Positions 6,904-15,278 of a stretch of DNA of 64,000 bases are shown piece by piece. How positions within the stretch are numbered: the stretch's first letter is position 1; each line of letters starts with the position of its first letter. The notes beneath the pieces were generated by a model. That model did no database searches. It saw only the letters and a list, made by a program, of their open reading frames with translations, and had not been told where the DNA came from. A program made the translations under genes and the position numbers. Origin of the DNA: Bacteroidota bacterium. GTDB lineage: Bacteria > Bacteroidota > Bacteroidia > Bacteroidales > Porphyromonadaceae. The stretch lies in the NCBI GenBank assembly GCA_023395395.1, contig JAEWZH010000019.1:1-64000 (forward strand), read 5' to 3'.

Positions 6904-7869
6904 ATGTGGTTAGAAATAGCTTTAGTAGTAGTCGGGCTTGTACTTATTGTAGTAGGTGCCAACTTCCTCACAGATGGAGCTTCGTCAATAGCTAGGAGAT
7001 TCAAGATTCCTCAATTGATTATTGGGCTTACGATTGTAGCTTTTGGGACTTCTGCTCCAGAGCTTTCGGTGAGTGTTTTGAGTAGTATCGAGGGAAATGG
7101 AGGTATCGCAGTGGGTAATGTGATAGGAAGTAATATCTTCAACATACTACTTATTTTAGGGATTTGTGCTTTGATTTACCCCATCCCAGTTCATCGCAAT
7201 TCTATCCGTTTTGATATCCCCATCTCTATCCTAGCGGCAGTGGTGATGATGATTCTCCTCTCCGACTCTGCTCTTGATGGGCAACAGTCGTCTATCACCA
7301 GGGTAGAAGCTATGATACTCTTGATATTCGGGATGCTCTTCCTAGGCTACACCATATACATGGGACGGCAGAACGAAGAAGCAGAAGAAGTACAATACGG
7401 GAAGAAAGAAAAGCACTGGGCATTGAGCTCACTGCTCATTATAGCAGGGCTAGCAGGACTGGTATATGGAGGTGGTCTATTTGTAGACAATGCCTCCCTT
7501 ATCGCCAAACGGCTCGGCGTAAGTGATACGCTAATCGGTCTTACTCTTGTGGCTTGGGGAACATCCACTCCGGAATTGGCAACATCAGTAGTCGCAGCTA
7601 TCAAAAAGAATACCGGCATCGCTGTCGGCAATGTCATCGGCAGCAACATCTTTAATATCTTCTTTGTACTGGGGATATCCGGTGTCGTTCATCCTTTGGA
7701 AAATCTCCAGTTCACCCTACTAGATGTATGGATGCAGCTGATAGCTACGATTATTGCCTTCGCTATGGCCCTCTTCTGGGGTAAGCGGGAAATTAAGCGA
7801 ACCGAGGGCGTGATTATGTTACTCGCATTCGCTGCGTATAACTTCATACTGATTACCAACGCTATATGA
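6904..7869 (+). CDS. calcium/sodium antiporter, CaCA family (YrbG-like)
   Basis: An inner-membrane protein of 321 residues with about ten membrane segments. The two inverted alpha repeats that form the ion site are plain: 'GLTIVAFGTSAPELSVSV' near residues 38-55 and 'GLTLVAWGTSTPELATSV' near residues 209-226, each followed by 'GNVIGSNIFNI'. The conserved acidic residue of each repeat is present, so it should be active. It exchanges Na+ (or H+) for Ca2+. Its last four bases overlap the start of the next gene. Confidence 0.9.
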   Translation: MWLEIALVVVGLVLIVVGANFLTDGASSIARRFKIPQLIIGLTIVAFGTSAPELSVSVLSSIEGNGGIAVGNVIGSNIFNILLILGICALIYPIPVHRNSIRFDIPISILAAVVMMILLSDSALDGQQSSITRVEAMILLIFGMLFLGYTIYMGRQNEEAEEVQYGKKEKHWALSSLLIIAGLAGLVYGGGLFVDNASLIAKRLGVSDTLIGLTLVAWGTSTPELATSVVAAIKKNTGIAVGNVIGSNIFNIFFVLGISGVVHPLENLQFTLLDVWMQLIATIIAFAMALFWGKREIKRTEGVIMLLAFAAYNFILITNAI

Positions 7870-8729
7870 AAAAGATACTTGGTTTGCTCTTGGTAACCCT
7901 ATCCCTACTATCTATCGGGTGTACCTCTTCGAGTACAACCGATAAACCAATTCTCTCTGTCAGCTTATTGCCTCAGAAATATTTCTTGGAGCAGATTGTT
8001 GGAGATCTTGCCGAAGTGCACGTATTGGTCCCCTATGGCAACAACCCTGAGTATTACGATCCCGTGCCAAGAGATATTGCCAAGCTACAAGATTCTCGCA
8101 GCTTCTTTGCCATTGGCACATTGCCTTTTGAGCAGCAGTGGATTAGGGCATTGCCCGACAGTGTCGAGGTGATCAATCTGGCAGAAAGGTTGCCCCACGA
8201 CCTCATCTTCGAGCACGATGGCGAGCATGCTCACACCCATATCCATGGCGACCCGCACTACTGGACTTCTCTCGTTGGCGGCAAAGCGATGGCAGAGGCA
8301 ATACTTGCTGCTACAATCGAGCTTTTCCCTGAGAATGAAGCAATACTTCGCGATAATTATGAGCGAAATATTATCCCTAAGTTTGACGAAGTCAAGACCC
8401 TTGCCGAGGAGGTCTTTGGAGATAGTGATTCGTGTGCATTCGTCATTTACCATCCCTCACTATCACTTTTTGCGAGTGAATGGGGCTTGACTCAGTTAGT
8501 CATAGAGGAAAATGGTCTGGAGCCTACCCCTCGCCATCTCGTGCAATTGATAGAAAAAGCAAGGGAGATGGACACCCGGGCGGTATTGATACAAGAGGAG
8601 TTTGACATCAAGAATGCTGAAAACATCGCTCGAGAGCTTGGCATCGAACCACTCACAATACAGCCTTTAGCGGAGGATTGGGTCTCAGAGATGAAGCGCC
8701 TAATAGAGGTATTCAGAAAGAAAAGATGA
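7866..8729 (+). CDS. metal ABC transporter substrate-binding lipoprotein (zinc/manganese type)
   Basis: A 287-residue TroA/ZnuA-family binding protein anchored as a lipoprotein (lipobox SIGC, Cys19). A histidine-rich loop (residues 117-131, HDGEHAHTHIHGDPH) and His196 in 'YHPSLS' are likely metal ligands. At the place where many ZnuA proteins have the first ligand histidine, this one has Glu62 ('NNPEYYDP'), so the metal preference may differ. It overlaps both neighbours by four bases and is clearly coupled to the ATPase that follows; no permease gene is adjacent. Confidence 0.85.
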   Translation: MKKILGLLLVTLSLLSIGCTSSSTTDKPILSVSLLPQKYFLEQIVGDLAEVHVLVPYGNNPEYYDPVPRDIAKLQDSRSFFAIGTLPFEQQWIRALPDSVEVINLAERLPHDLIFEHDGEHAHTHIHGDPHYWTSLVGGKAMAEAILAATIELFPENEAILRDNYERNIIPKFDEVKTLAEEVFGDSDSCAFVIYHPSLSLFASEWGLTQLVIEENGLEPTPRHLVQLIEKAREMDTRAVLIQEEFDIKNAENIARELGIEPLTIQPLAEDWVSEMKRLIEVFRKKR

Positions 8730-9379
8730 GCCATCCGATATTGATAGCAAGAGGACTAGAACTAGGCTACGAAGATGAGCCAAGCATCCTTACTGACCTC
8801 AATTTCGAGCTATTTCCACATGATTTTATTGGTCTTTCCGGTCCTAATGGTGCCGGGAAGACCACATTTGTACGTGCCCTGCTTGGACTGATTACCCCTC
8901 GAAGCGGTAGCATCACCTACTACACCCCAGAAGGGCGACAGATAGAGGAACTCAACATCGGCTATATGCCACAGCAAAACCGTCTCGACAAAGCCTTTCC
9001 CATCTCCGTCGAAGAGGTCGTAGTCAGCGGGTTATTCAATCACAAGACGCTACGCTCGACCAAGGAGCAAAAGGCCAAGGCGCACAATGCTCTTCGACAA
9101 GTGGGGATGCTTGAGATTGCTAAGCGACCTTTGGGAGTGCTGTCAGGCGGACAGCTACAACGCGTACTCCTAGCTCGTGCAATAGTGAGTGAACCCTCCA
9201 TCTTGATACTGGACGAACCTACTACCTACGTAGACCGCTCATTTGAGGAGGTGCTCCACCAAATGCTCCCTACCCTACAGCAGCATACCGCTTTGATTAT
9301 GGTTTCCCACAATCTGGAGCACCTCAGAGAGCTCTCCACGCGGCTCTACCATATCGATCACGAATTCATCCGAATCTAA
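8726..9379 (+). CDS. metal ABC transporter ATP-binding protein
   Basis: A 217-residue ABC ATPase with Walker A 'GPNGAGKT', Q-loop 'YMPQQNR', signature 'LSGGQ', Walker B 'ILILDEP' and switch histidine 'VSHN'. It energises import together with the lipoprotein encoded just upstream. I start at 8726 (MSHPIL), which gives the ATGA overlap with that gene, rather than at an upstream in-frame ATG within it. The expected membrane permease (ZnuB/TroC type) is absent: the next gene is recO on the opposite strand, overlapping by four bases. Confidence 0.9.
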   Translation: MSHPILIARGLELGYEDEPSILTDLNFELFPHDFIGLSGPNGAGKTTFVRALLGLITPRSGSITYYTPEGRQIEELNIGYMPQQNRLDKAFPISVEEVVVSGLFNHKTLRSTKEQKAKAHNALRQVGMLEIAKRPLGVLSGGQLQRVLLARAIVSEPSILILDEPTTYVDRSFEEVLHQMLPTLQQHTALIMVSHNLEHLRELSTRLYHIDHEFIRI

Positions 9380-10092
9380 AAGAGTTGGGAGAGGACTTCG
9401 GGTGACCGAAGCGTGCCAACATCGGGAAAATGATAGGCGAGATATGCCAATAGCATATCCAGAAGTGCGTTACGCTCATGACGCGAGAGTGATAGCTCCT
9501 CAGGATGCTCTGTGGTGATAAACTGCACCAATAGCGCAGAGCTCCTCCCAAGCAACTGCTCTTCTTGTGTCCAAGCCCTGCGAAATGCCCCTTCAGCCAA
9601 GTCTAAAATAAATCCCTCTCGATACTGCCCTTGGTCAGGGAGAATACCCATATAGTGCAGCATTCCGACCATCAGTCGGAGGTGAAAAGAGCTCACACCC
9701 TTATCACTCAGGCGCTCCAATCCGACAATCTCATCCCTTAAATATCTATACAGAGCTGTGTCAGCACTGCTTGATCGCACCACTCTGGTGAGCAATTCGA
9801 CCGTAAAGAGTGCTACGGCATTTGCTACAGAATCCAGCGAAGGGCGCAATGGTGCATGTACCACAAATGGTTCCCCCGGTATCTGGATAGCCCTTGTAGG
9901 GTGGTACTCCATCGCCATCTTCACCACCGATAGTGGTGTAAAAAGAGCATTCGCTCTGCCTCTCTTTCGAGAAGCAGAGCGAATTGCTTTGAAAGCGATC
10001 GTCCCAAGACGCTCGCTATATGTGGTCACGATGCTAGCGTTATCCGAATAACGCACCGCACTGAGCACGATGAGTTCGGTCTCTACCAGCAT
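9376..10092 (-). CDS. recO: DNA repair protein RecO
   Basis: RecO helps load RecA onto SSB-coated gaps in the RecF pathway. The 238-residue protein has an N-terminal OB-fold ('AVRYSDNASIVTTYSERLG') and a helical C-terminal domain ('VGMLHYMGILPD'). It lacks the four-cysteine zinc finger of many RecO proteins. Its ATG overlaps the stop of pepD by one base, so the two form an operon. It converges on the ABC ATPase with a four-base overlap and no terminator visible between. Confidence 0.85.
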   Translation of the reverse strand: MLVETELIVLSAVRYSDNASIVTTYSERLGTIAFKAIRSASRKRGRANALFTPLSVVKMAMEYHPTRAIQIPGEPFVVHAPLRPSLDSVANAVALFTVELLTRVVRSSSADTALYRYLRDEIVGLERLSDKGVSSFHLRLMVGMLHYMGILPDQGQYREGFILDLAEGAFRRAWTQEEQLLGRSSALLVQFITTEHPEELSLSRHERNALLDMLLAYLAYHFPDVGTLRSPEVLSQLF

Positions 10093-11549
10093 TAAAGAGA
10101 CTTGAGCGTGCGCAACAGGTAATCGTAGGTCTTAGCCACGGTCGCAATCTCAATCCTCTCGTCCGGAGAGTGTGGAGACTTGATTGTTGGCCCAAAGCTG
10201 ATCATCTGTGTCTTAGGCATCACACCTTGGATGATACCGCACTCCAGCCCGGCGTGCATTACCTTGACAGGTGGCTCCACACCGTGTTCCTCTTTAAATA
10301 TCCGCTTCATTACCTCCAATACATGCGAGTGCGCATCCGGCTGCCAACCATTGTAAGCACCGTCAAACTCTACCTCTGCACCAATCAATGAGAAAACACT
10401 CTCGATGCTCGAAGCCACCATCTCCTTGCGGCTCTCACTTGAGCTGCGGGTAAGGAACGTTACTGTCAGCTCGCCTCCGCCAAGTTTAATCGCAGCGAGG
10501 TTGCTAGATGCCTCCACAGTGTCCGGGAAGTCGGTTAGATAGGTGATTACACCATTTTGTACAGCCTCGACAGCTTGGATTACGTTATCGGTAATCTCCT
10601 GTGGTACTATGGTCTTAGGCAGATCCGCAAGGCGCTCCATACGCATCTTGATGTCGCTCTCGATACCCCTGTACTCACCGATATAGAGTGACTCAAACTC
10701 TGCCACCATAGCCTCTAGATCCTTTACCTCCTCCTCGGGGAGCGTCAGTACAGCCCAAGCTTCACGAGGGATCGCATTGCGGAGCGAACCGCCCTGTAGC
10801 TCAGCGACGGATATATTAAACTCCTCGGTAGCCTTCTTGAGGAAGCGTACCAGCATCTTATTGGCATTACCCCTCCCGAGATGGATGTCCACACCCGAGT
10901 GACCACCCTTCAGGCCATTGAGCGTCACCTTCACAGCTATATCGTTTGCTGGTACAGGCTTATCATCCTTATACTCCAGGCGGACATTGATATCCACACC
11001 TCCGGCGCACCCTACATAGAGCTCATCCACAAGCTCAGAGTCAAGATTAAGCATGATGTCGGCTTTAGAAAATCCTGCCTCTAGGGCAAAGGCACCAACC
11101 ATACCTACCTCTTCGTCGATTGTAAAGAGAGCCTCCAGAGGACCATGCTCCAGCGAATTATCTGCCATCACGGCAAGTGCCATGGCCACACCGATACCGT
11201 TATCTGCGCCCAAGGTAGTCTCATTGGCTCTCACCCACTCTCCATCGATGCGAGCCTGGATAGGATCCTTTTCAAAATCGTGCTGCACATGGTTATTCTT
11301 TTGTGGAACCATGTCCAAGTGACCTTGGAGAGCGACCACAGGGCGATGTTCGTATCCCTTAGTAGCAGGCTTACGGATGACGATATTACCCACCTTATCT
11401 ACGTGCGTCTCCAGACCAAGTTTCTTACCCACTCCAGCGACATACTCTACCACCTCCTTCATCTGCCCGGTGGGGCGAGGAATCTGCGTCAGGTCATAAA
11501 AATAGCTCCAGACTGCCTCCGGTTTTAATTTCAAAATCTCATTCGACAT
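10092..11549 (-). CDS. pepD: aminoacyl-histidine dipeptidase (M20 family)
   Basis: A 485-residue cytoplasmic di-zinc peptidase. Metal-binding motifs are visible: 'GHLDMVPQK' (first histidine and aspartate), 'GADNGIGVA', 'IDEEVGMVGA' (catalytic glutamate pair), and 'HAGLECGII' near the C-terminus. PepD splits Xaa-His dipeptides and other short peptides, which suits a peptide-fermenting organism. I start at 11549 (MSNEIL) where the family similarity begins; an in-frame ATG ten codons upstream is less likely. Confidence 0.9.
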   Translation of the reverse strand: MSNEILKLKPEAVWSYFYDLTQIPRPTGQMKEVVEYVAGVGKKLGLETHVDKVGNIVIRKPATKGYEHRPVVALQGHLDMVPQKNNHVQHDFEKDPIQARIDGEWVRANETTLGADNGIGVAMALAVMADNSLEHGPLEALFTIDEEVGMVGAFALEAGFSKADIMLNLDSELVDELYVGCAGGVDINVRLEYKDDKPVPANDIAVKVTLNGLKGGHSGVDIHLGRGNANKMLVRFLKKATEEFNISVAELQGGSLRNAIPREAWAVLTLPEEEVKDLEAMVAEFESLYIGEYRGIESDIKMRMERLADLPKTIVPQEITDNVIQAVEAVQNGVITYLTDFPDTVEASSNLAAIKLGGGELTVTFLTRSSSESRKEMVASSIESVFSLIGAEVEFDGAYNGWQPDAHSHVLEVMKRIFKEEHGVEPPVKVMHAGLECGIIQGVMPKTQMISFGPTIKSPHSPDERIEIATVAKTYDYLLRTLKSL

Positions 11550-11693
11550 AGTAATACTATTTCTTTTTTCGGTTATCAATATCTATTCACTCCCGACAAG
11601 ATACCAAAATATCCCCAAACCGCTGACCCATAATGTCTGAAAACGATTCCTGCTCTAACATCTTTACTTCATGTCACACATACCGCAATAAAG

Positions 11694-11727
11694 AAGGTCT
11701 GCCAGAGATTTCTCTCCAACAGACCTT
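11694..11727 (-). terminator. terminator downstream of the 11799-14645 unit
   Basis: An 8-bp stem (11694-11701 with 11720-11727) encloses a 5-bp stem (11704-11708 with 11711-11715). On the minus strand it is followed by a T-rich tract (TCTTTATT). It lies about 70 bases beyond the stop of the minus-strand gene at 11799. Confidence 0.6.
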
Positions 11728-11798
11728 GGAATCAATCTTGCATGCGAAGTTACTCTATCTCGATCTATAGATCAATAATTCACGTTTGTTGTTTTCAG

Positions 11799-13082
11799 CT
11801 ACTTTAGATCATCTGGATTTGGATTCGGTTCCATGGGACGGCGCATATTTTCACGAATAATATATCCAAGAGTACTTAGGGTGTCGTCGATCTTTACTTG
11901 TTCCATTAGCGGCAGTTCACTAAAGGATGCACTATTTCGAATACCCCACCATAATATCGGGGCAACATCATCTAAGTCATCCCCAAAGAGCGCAATCACA
12001 TCTCCCATCTCTCGAACATACTGATCTGCCAAAGCCAATGGAGCCTGCTTAGTATGCTGAGCATAATAATCCAAAACCAAACCAAAGTCTTGGCTCGATG
12101 GACTCTTGAGGAAAGAGACACTGCTATCATTATTTAGATTCTTGATTTTCTCTATCAAAAGAGAGTGACACAGAGCTTGAAGATATATCGGGACGACAGA
12201 TTCATACACAATGGTAGGATGGTTATAAAACTGTATTGTGATTGGAGTGATCTCTTTATCTGCAGCAAATCGGATGCTGTAGTAGTTGTTTTGCTCGATC
12301 TCATCCTTCTTAAGTACAGGACGGCCTTTGGCACTTAGAAACTTCACTTCAGTAGTCAAGTCACCAATGGTAAAGGTGCGTGATTCTTTGGATATCATAC
12401 GAGATATCTGAATCAGCTTCTTAACTTTTTCTACCCCCAAAGCACTGATGTTGTCCATCGACAGTAACCTTTCAGCAATCGCCGGATTAGGATTAATTCT
12501 CGTAAGCACCAGGTAGTCCGGGGACATCGGGAATAGCTGAGGTGTCTTGGGGTCAAAGCCATGCAAATCGGCATCATCGCGATATACAAGTTTAAGGGTT
12601 TGGGGCTTTGTCCCCAGACTGAGCCACCAAAAACCTTCTTGCCCCTTACTACCACCGAAATAGAAAACGGAATACTCCTTCTTATCTGGATAATACAAGA
12701 ATCCCTTCGGAATATATGGGCTTTTCTGCAAAGTGATAGGCAAAGTAGAGAAAAGAATCTTCCTCCCTTTCTCGTAGACCTCGTACTGAACGATAAGACG
12801 ATCATATCTTCCCTGAGGGATTTCTACATATTCTTTTTTTGTGATCCAAAAGTCATACAAATAATTATCTTTCTCTGCATACCAATGCCCTACCATTGTC
12901 TCCAATATATTATTCACATCCTTGAAGTACGCATATAGTATATCCTGATGGACTTTTTTTTCATTCCAGGAGACTTGTTCCTCTAGGGGTAGAATGGGAA
13001 GTTGGTTCTGCGCTTTAAGTGGCGTGTACACACAGAGGAGAACGAAACTCCAGAAAGTGGCCAATTTTACTGTCTTCTTCAT
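11799..13082 (-). CDS. secreted protein of unknown function
   Basis: A 427-residue protein with a clear signal peptide (residues 1-24, ending PLKAQ) and no lipobox, so it is probably periplasmic or surface-located. The segment 'ETMVGHWYAEKDNYLYDFWITKK' has the look of a small lipocalin-like beta domain, as in several Bacteroidetes secreted proteins; the rest is unrecognised. It begins 9 bases after the stop of the JAMM-like lipoprotein gene, so the two are one operon and probably act together. No catalytic motif was found. Confidence 0.7.
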   Translation of the reverse strand: MKKTVKLATFWSFVLLCVYTPLKAQNQLPILPLEEQVSWNEKKVHQDILYAYFKDVNNILETMVGHWYAEKDNYLYDFWITKKEYVEIPQGRYDRLIVQYEVYEKGRKILFSTLPITLQKSPYIPKGFLYYPDKKEYSVFYFGGSKGQEGFWWLSLGTKPQTLKLVYRDDADLHGFDPKTPQLFPMSPDYLVLTRINPNPAIAERLLSMDNISALGVEKVKKLIQISRMISKESRTFTIGDLTTEVKFLSAKGRPVLKKDEIEQNNYYSIRFAADKEITPITIQFYNHPTIVYESVVPIYLQALCHSLLIEKIKNLNNDSSVSFLKSPSSQDFGLVLDYYAQHTKQAPLALADQYVREMGDVIALFGDDLDDVAPILWWGIRNSASFSELPLMEQVKIDDTLSTLGYIIRENMRRPMEPNPNPDDLK

Positions 13083-13091
13083 CGTTATTTA

Positions 13092-14645
13092 CTATTTACA
13101 TTCTATTAACATGTTTAACTTTAACTTGTCTATTTTATCTTTTACTTCTATTGTTTGAGTCTCGGTTTCATCAAAAGAGATTCTCTGAATGATAATTGAA
13201 CTGGCTCCATAAATCTCTGCGATATAATTATTTAATCCCTGCAAAAGATCAGTTGGAGTAGCTGCGTTTTGCATATAAAACTTGTACGTTTCTCTTAAAA
13301 ATATTTCTCTCTCATCATATGACATTCCTAAAGTCGCCTCTGATTGGTTCCAGTTTATATTCCCAATATCTTTCGAAAGAGTCTTAGAGTTACCACCATA
13401 TCTCAGAATATATGTGCCTCCATCTGTAATCACAGCCCCATAAATCTCTTCCGGAGGAATTCCTTTTTTTGCTGCATCTTGAAGTATCACGATAAACTCC
13501 TCTACATCTGTATCAGAAAAAATCTGAATAGGTTTATTAATACATCCGTCTGCAGCCTCATAATCAGTTGTATGTGTATGTATATATCCTTTTTTATCGC
13601 CCACGACGGATTCTACATTCATTGAGTGTCCATTATTGATTGTTGAGATTGGTTTGAATGTACCATCGGATAGTTCAACATACCCTTTCTCTTCCTGGAT
13701 CGACCGCCCTCTTTGTGCCTCCCTATGCGCTGACAACTCTTTTATTTTGTCAGATATTTGTGTCCTTGCTATGAATTTCTTGGCTTCACCACATGGGTCT
13801 TTTCGAATAGGTGTCTCCGGAGGCGGTGGGGGAGGTGAATAGGAACCTCCTCCCCCTCCTCCACCACCTTCTCCAGAATCGATCTTGGACATAGTAAGGT
13901 ATACCAGTGGTGAAATATTGGAATTTGTGTAGCCAAAGTCATGTATACAATGTCGCTGATATGCGTAACCCTTAAATTCAAGATTTGAACCTACCCCTGC
14001 GTACATTTCGACAACTCTCGTGAAGCAGATAGAAAGAATAGCACGAAGCTCCTCTGCTATTGCATAAGGCTTGCCATCTATGTACTGACGTATGCCAATC
14101 AAGTTGCCATCTAGATTATATAGGTGTATCTGTCCATCAAAGTGCTTTGGGACAAATCTATCGGAATCATAAAGAGGTGCTCCCGAATATAGGTACTCAA
14201 TGCTAGGTATAATATGTGCATACAAGCTAACTCCTGGGATCGAATCAGAAATATTTTCGTACCGAACTAGCGTTGTATAACTCAATTTGTGGTTGAACTC
14301 TTTTGCTCTGATGGAATCAACTTCATTCGAGACCAATACAGAATTGAACTTGGCATCAAAAGGAACCCACATAAATATGGTAGAATCTCCAAAAGTTACA
14401 AATCTAGATTCATCCCAGTCTATATCGACTTCTTTCAGTATAAGTGGGGTCTCGTCATCCGATGCCGAACGCAATCGCGCACGCCTATTTGCCACTTTAA
14501 CATCAGCGTCTAATTTATTCTTTACTCTTTCAATTAGAGAGCCGTGCGACAGAGTCTCCTCCGGCAGTTCGCTTTCCTTATTACAGGAAGCATAAAGTAA
14601 GATGCAAAGCAGTAGCATCAGAGTAATTCTTAATGTATTCTTCAT
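13092..14645 (-). CDS. lipoprotein with Gly/Pro hinge and C-terminal JAMM-like domain
   Basis: The 517-residue lipoprotein has lipobox YASC (Cys21). After an ~230-residue N-terminal part comes a flexible hinge: eight glycines around 260-268, then PPPPPP at 271-276. The C-terminal domain holds a motif like the JAB1/MPN (JAMM) metalloprotease signature: a glutamate in 'EEKGYVEL' (318-319), HTH at 356-358, and SDTD at 377-380 (S-x-x-D). The gap between HTH and SxxD is longer than in classic JAMM enzymes, so activity is unproven. Similar hinge-plus-domain lipoproteins occur in other Bacteroidetes. The start at 14645 (MKNTLR) is chosen for a standard signal peptide and lies 42 bases from a perfect -7 box. 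Confidence 0.65.
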   Translation of the reverse strand: MKNTLRITLMLLLCILLYASCNKESELPEETLSHGSLIERVKNKLDADVKVANRRARLRSASDDETPLILKEVDIDWDESRFVTFGDSTIFMWVPFDAKFNSVLVSNEVDSIRAKEFNHKLSYTTLVRYENISDSIPGVSLYAHIIPSIEYLYSGAPLYDSDRFVPKHFDGQIHLYNLDGNLIGIRQYIDGKPYAIAEELRAILSICFTRVVEMYAGVGSNLEFKGYAYQRHCIHDFGYTNSNISPLVYLTMSKIDSGEGGGGGGGGSYSPPPPPPETPIRKDPCGEAKKFIARTQISDKIKELSAHREAQRGRSIQEEKGYVELSDGTFKPISTINNGHSMNVESVVGDKKGYIHTHTTDYEAADGCINKPIQIFSDTDVEEFIVILQDAAKKGIPPEEIYGAVITDGGTYILRYGGNSKTLSKDIGNINWNQSEATLGMSYDEREIFLRETYKFYMQNAATPTDLLQGLNNYIAEIYGASSIIIQRISFDETETQTIEVKDKIDKLKLNMLIECK

Positions 14646-14686
14646 GTTGTGTTGCAATAAATTAATATTGCCATCATATTATTTGC

Positions 14687-14717
14687 CAAATATAACAAAG
14701 AATAAACGAGTTGCAAA
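14687..14717 (-). promoter_or_regulatory. promoter of the secreted-protein unit (14645-11799)
   Basis: On the minus strand TTTG (14717-14714), a 19-base gap, and TATATTTG (14694-14687) match the Bacteroidetes promoter consensus exactly. Confidence 0.75.
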
Positions 14718-14761
14718 ACACCTCTATTCCGCAAGTAAAAGGGTACCAGTTTATTGATGAT

Positions 14762-14890
14762 ATACTTTTTGGCATGTAAGCGACAAAGGGGGGGGGCAGT
14801 CAGCAGAGAAAATCGGGTCACTTTATAGATGAAATCCGGTCGTTCGGTAGAGAGCATATTGTCTTTTCGCCGACAAGTATCCCCTACCTG
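14762..14890 (+). repeat. intergenic composite repeat, locus A (22-bp units)
   Basis: A leader with ATACTTTTTGG (from 14762) and a run of nine G (14788-14796) precede three degenerate units whose core octamers start at 14804, 14826 and 14848, exactly 22 bases apart. A tail TTTTCGCCGACA and ATCCCCTAC (14863-14886) follows. The same leader, 22-bp unit and tail order recur at 36751-36880 and 48189-48312. Confidence 0.7.
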
Positions 14891-15226
14891 TGGTGGTCTC
14901 TGGAGGCTTATTCGATATTTAAATTCCTGAAGAGAGTTGTCCCACCTACTAATCAATAAATCGTCAAGAGAGACGATCCGCCTTGTCGGGTTGCCATTGT
15001 TTAGCTCGCAGCCGAGGCATAGCACCGAAGACTATAGGAAAGGTTGTCCCAAAACACCACGACCCATCCCCCTGATGGGTTGCATGCTTCATCAAGAAAA
15101 CGACAAGGTGCATGGCCAGTACAACGCGGGTTCTATATAACATAAATAGCCATCCTCTTATATAGGGCACCAATCTTAATATCGAGTGAGCCAAAAGATG
15201 GGATAGGACATGTGCGATTTTTTCGG
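14891..15226. other. gene-free stretch upstream of guaB
   Basis: No credible gene is seen. The stretch has a short hairpin (15062-15068 with 15074-15080) without a T-run. Open frames on either strand have no family resemblance. It may be further intergenic repeat sequence attached to locus A. Confidence 0.4.
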
Positions 15227-15234
15227 TAAATTTG
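15227..15234 (+). promoter_or_regulatory. -7 box of the guaB promoter
   Basis: TAAATTTG is a perfect TAnnTTTG match, 44 bases before the guaB ATG. No clear TTG is found at -33. It also argues against the upstream in-frame ATG at 15210. Confidence 0.5.
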
Positions 15235-15278
15235 CGGGCAAGTTGTACCTCATAACTTTTAGAAATATCAGAGGAAAC

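Noticed and set aside
13803..13870. Glycine/proline-coding G+C-rich run as an intergenic repeat
   Set aside because: It encodes the hinge of the JAMM-like lipoprotein in frame and needs no other explanation.
15062..15080. 7-bp hairpin as a terminator
   Set aside because: No T-run on either side and no gene ends nearby.
14891..15200. Open frames on both strands upstream of guaB
   Set aside because: No family resemblance, no ribosome-binding or promoter support; probably repeat-derived DNA.
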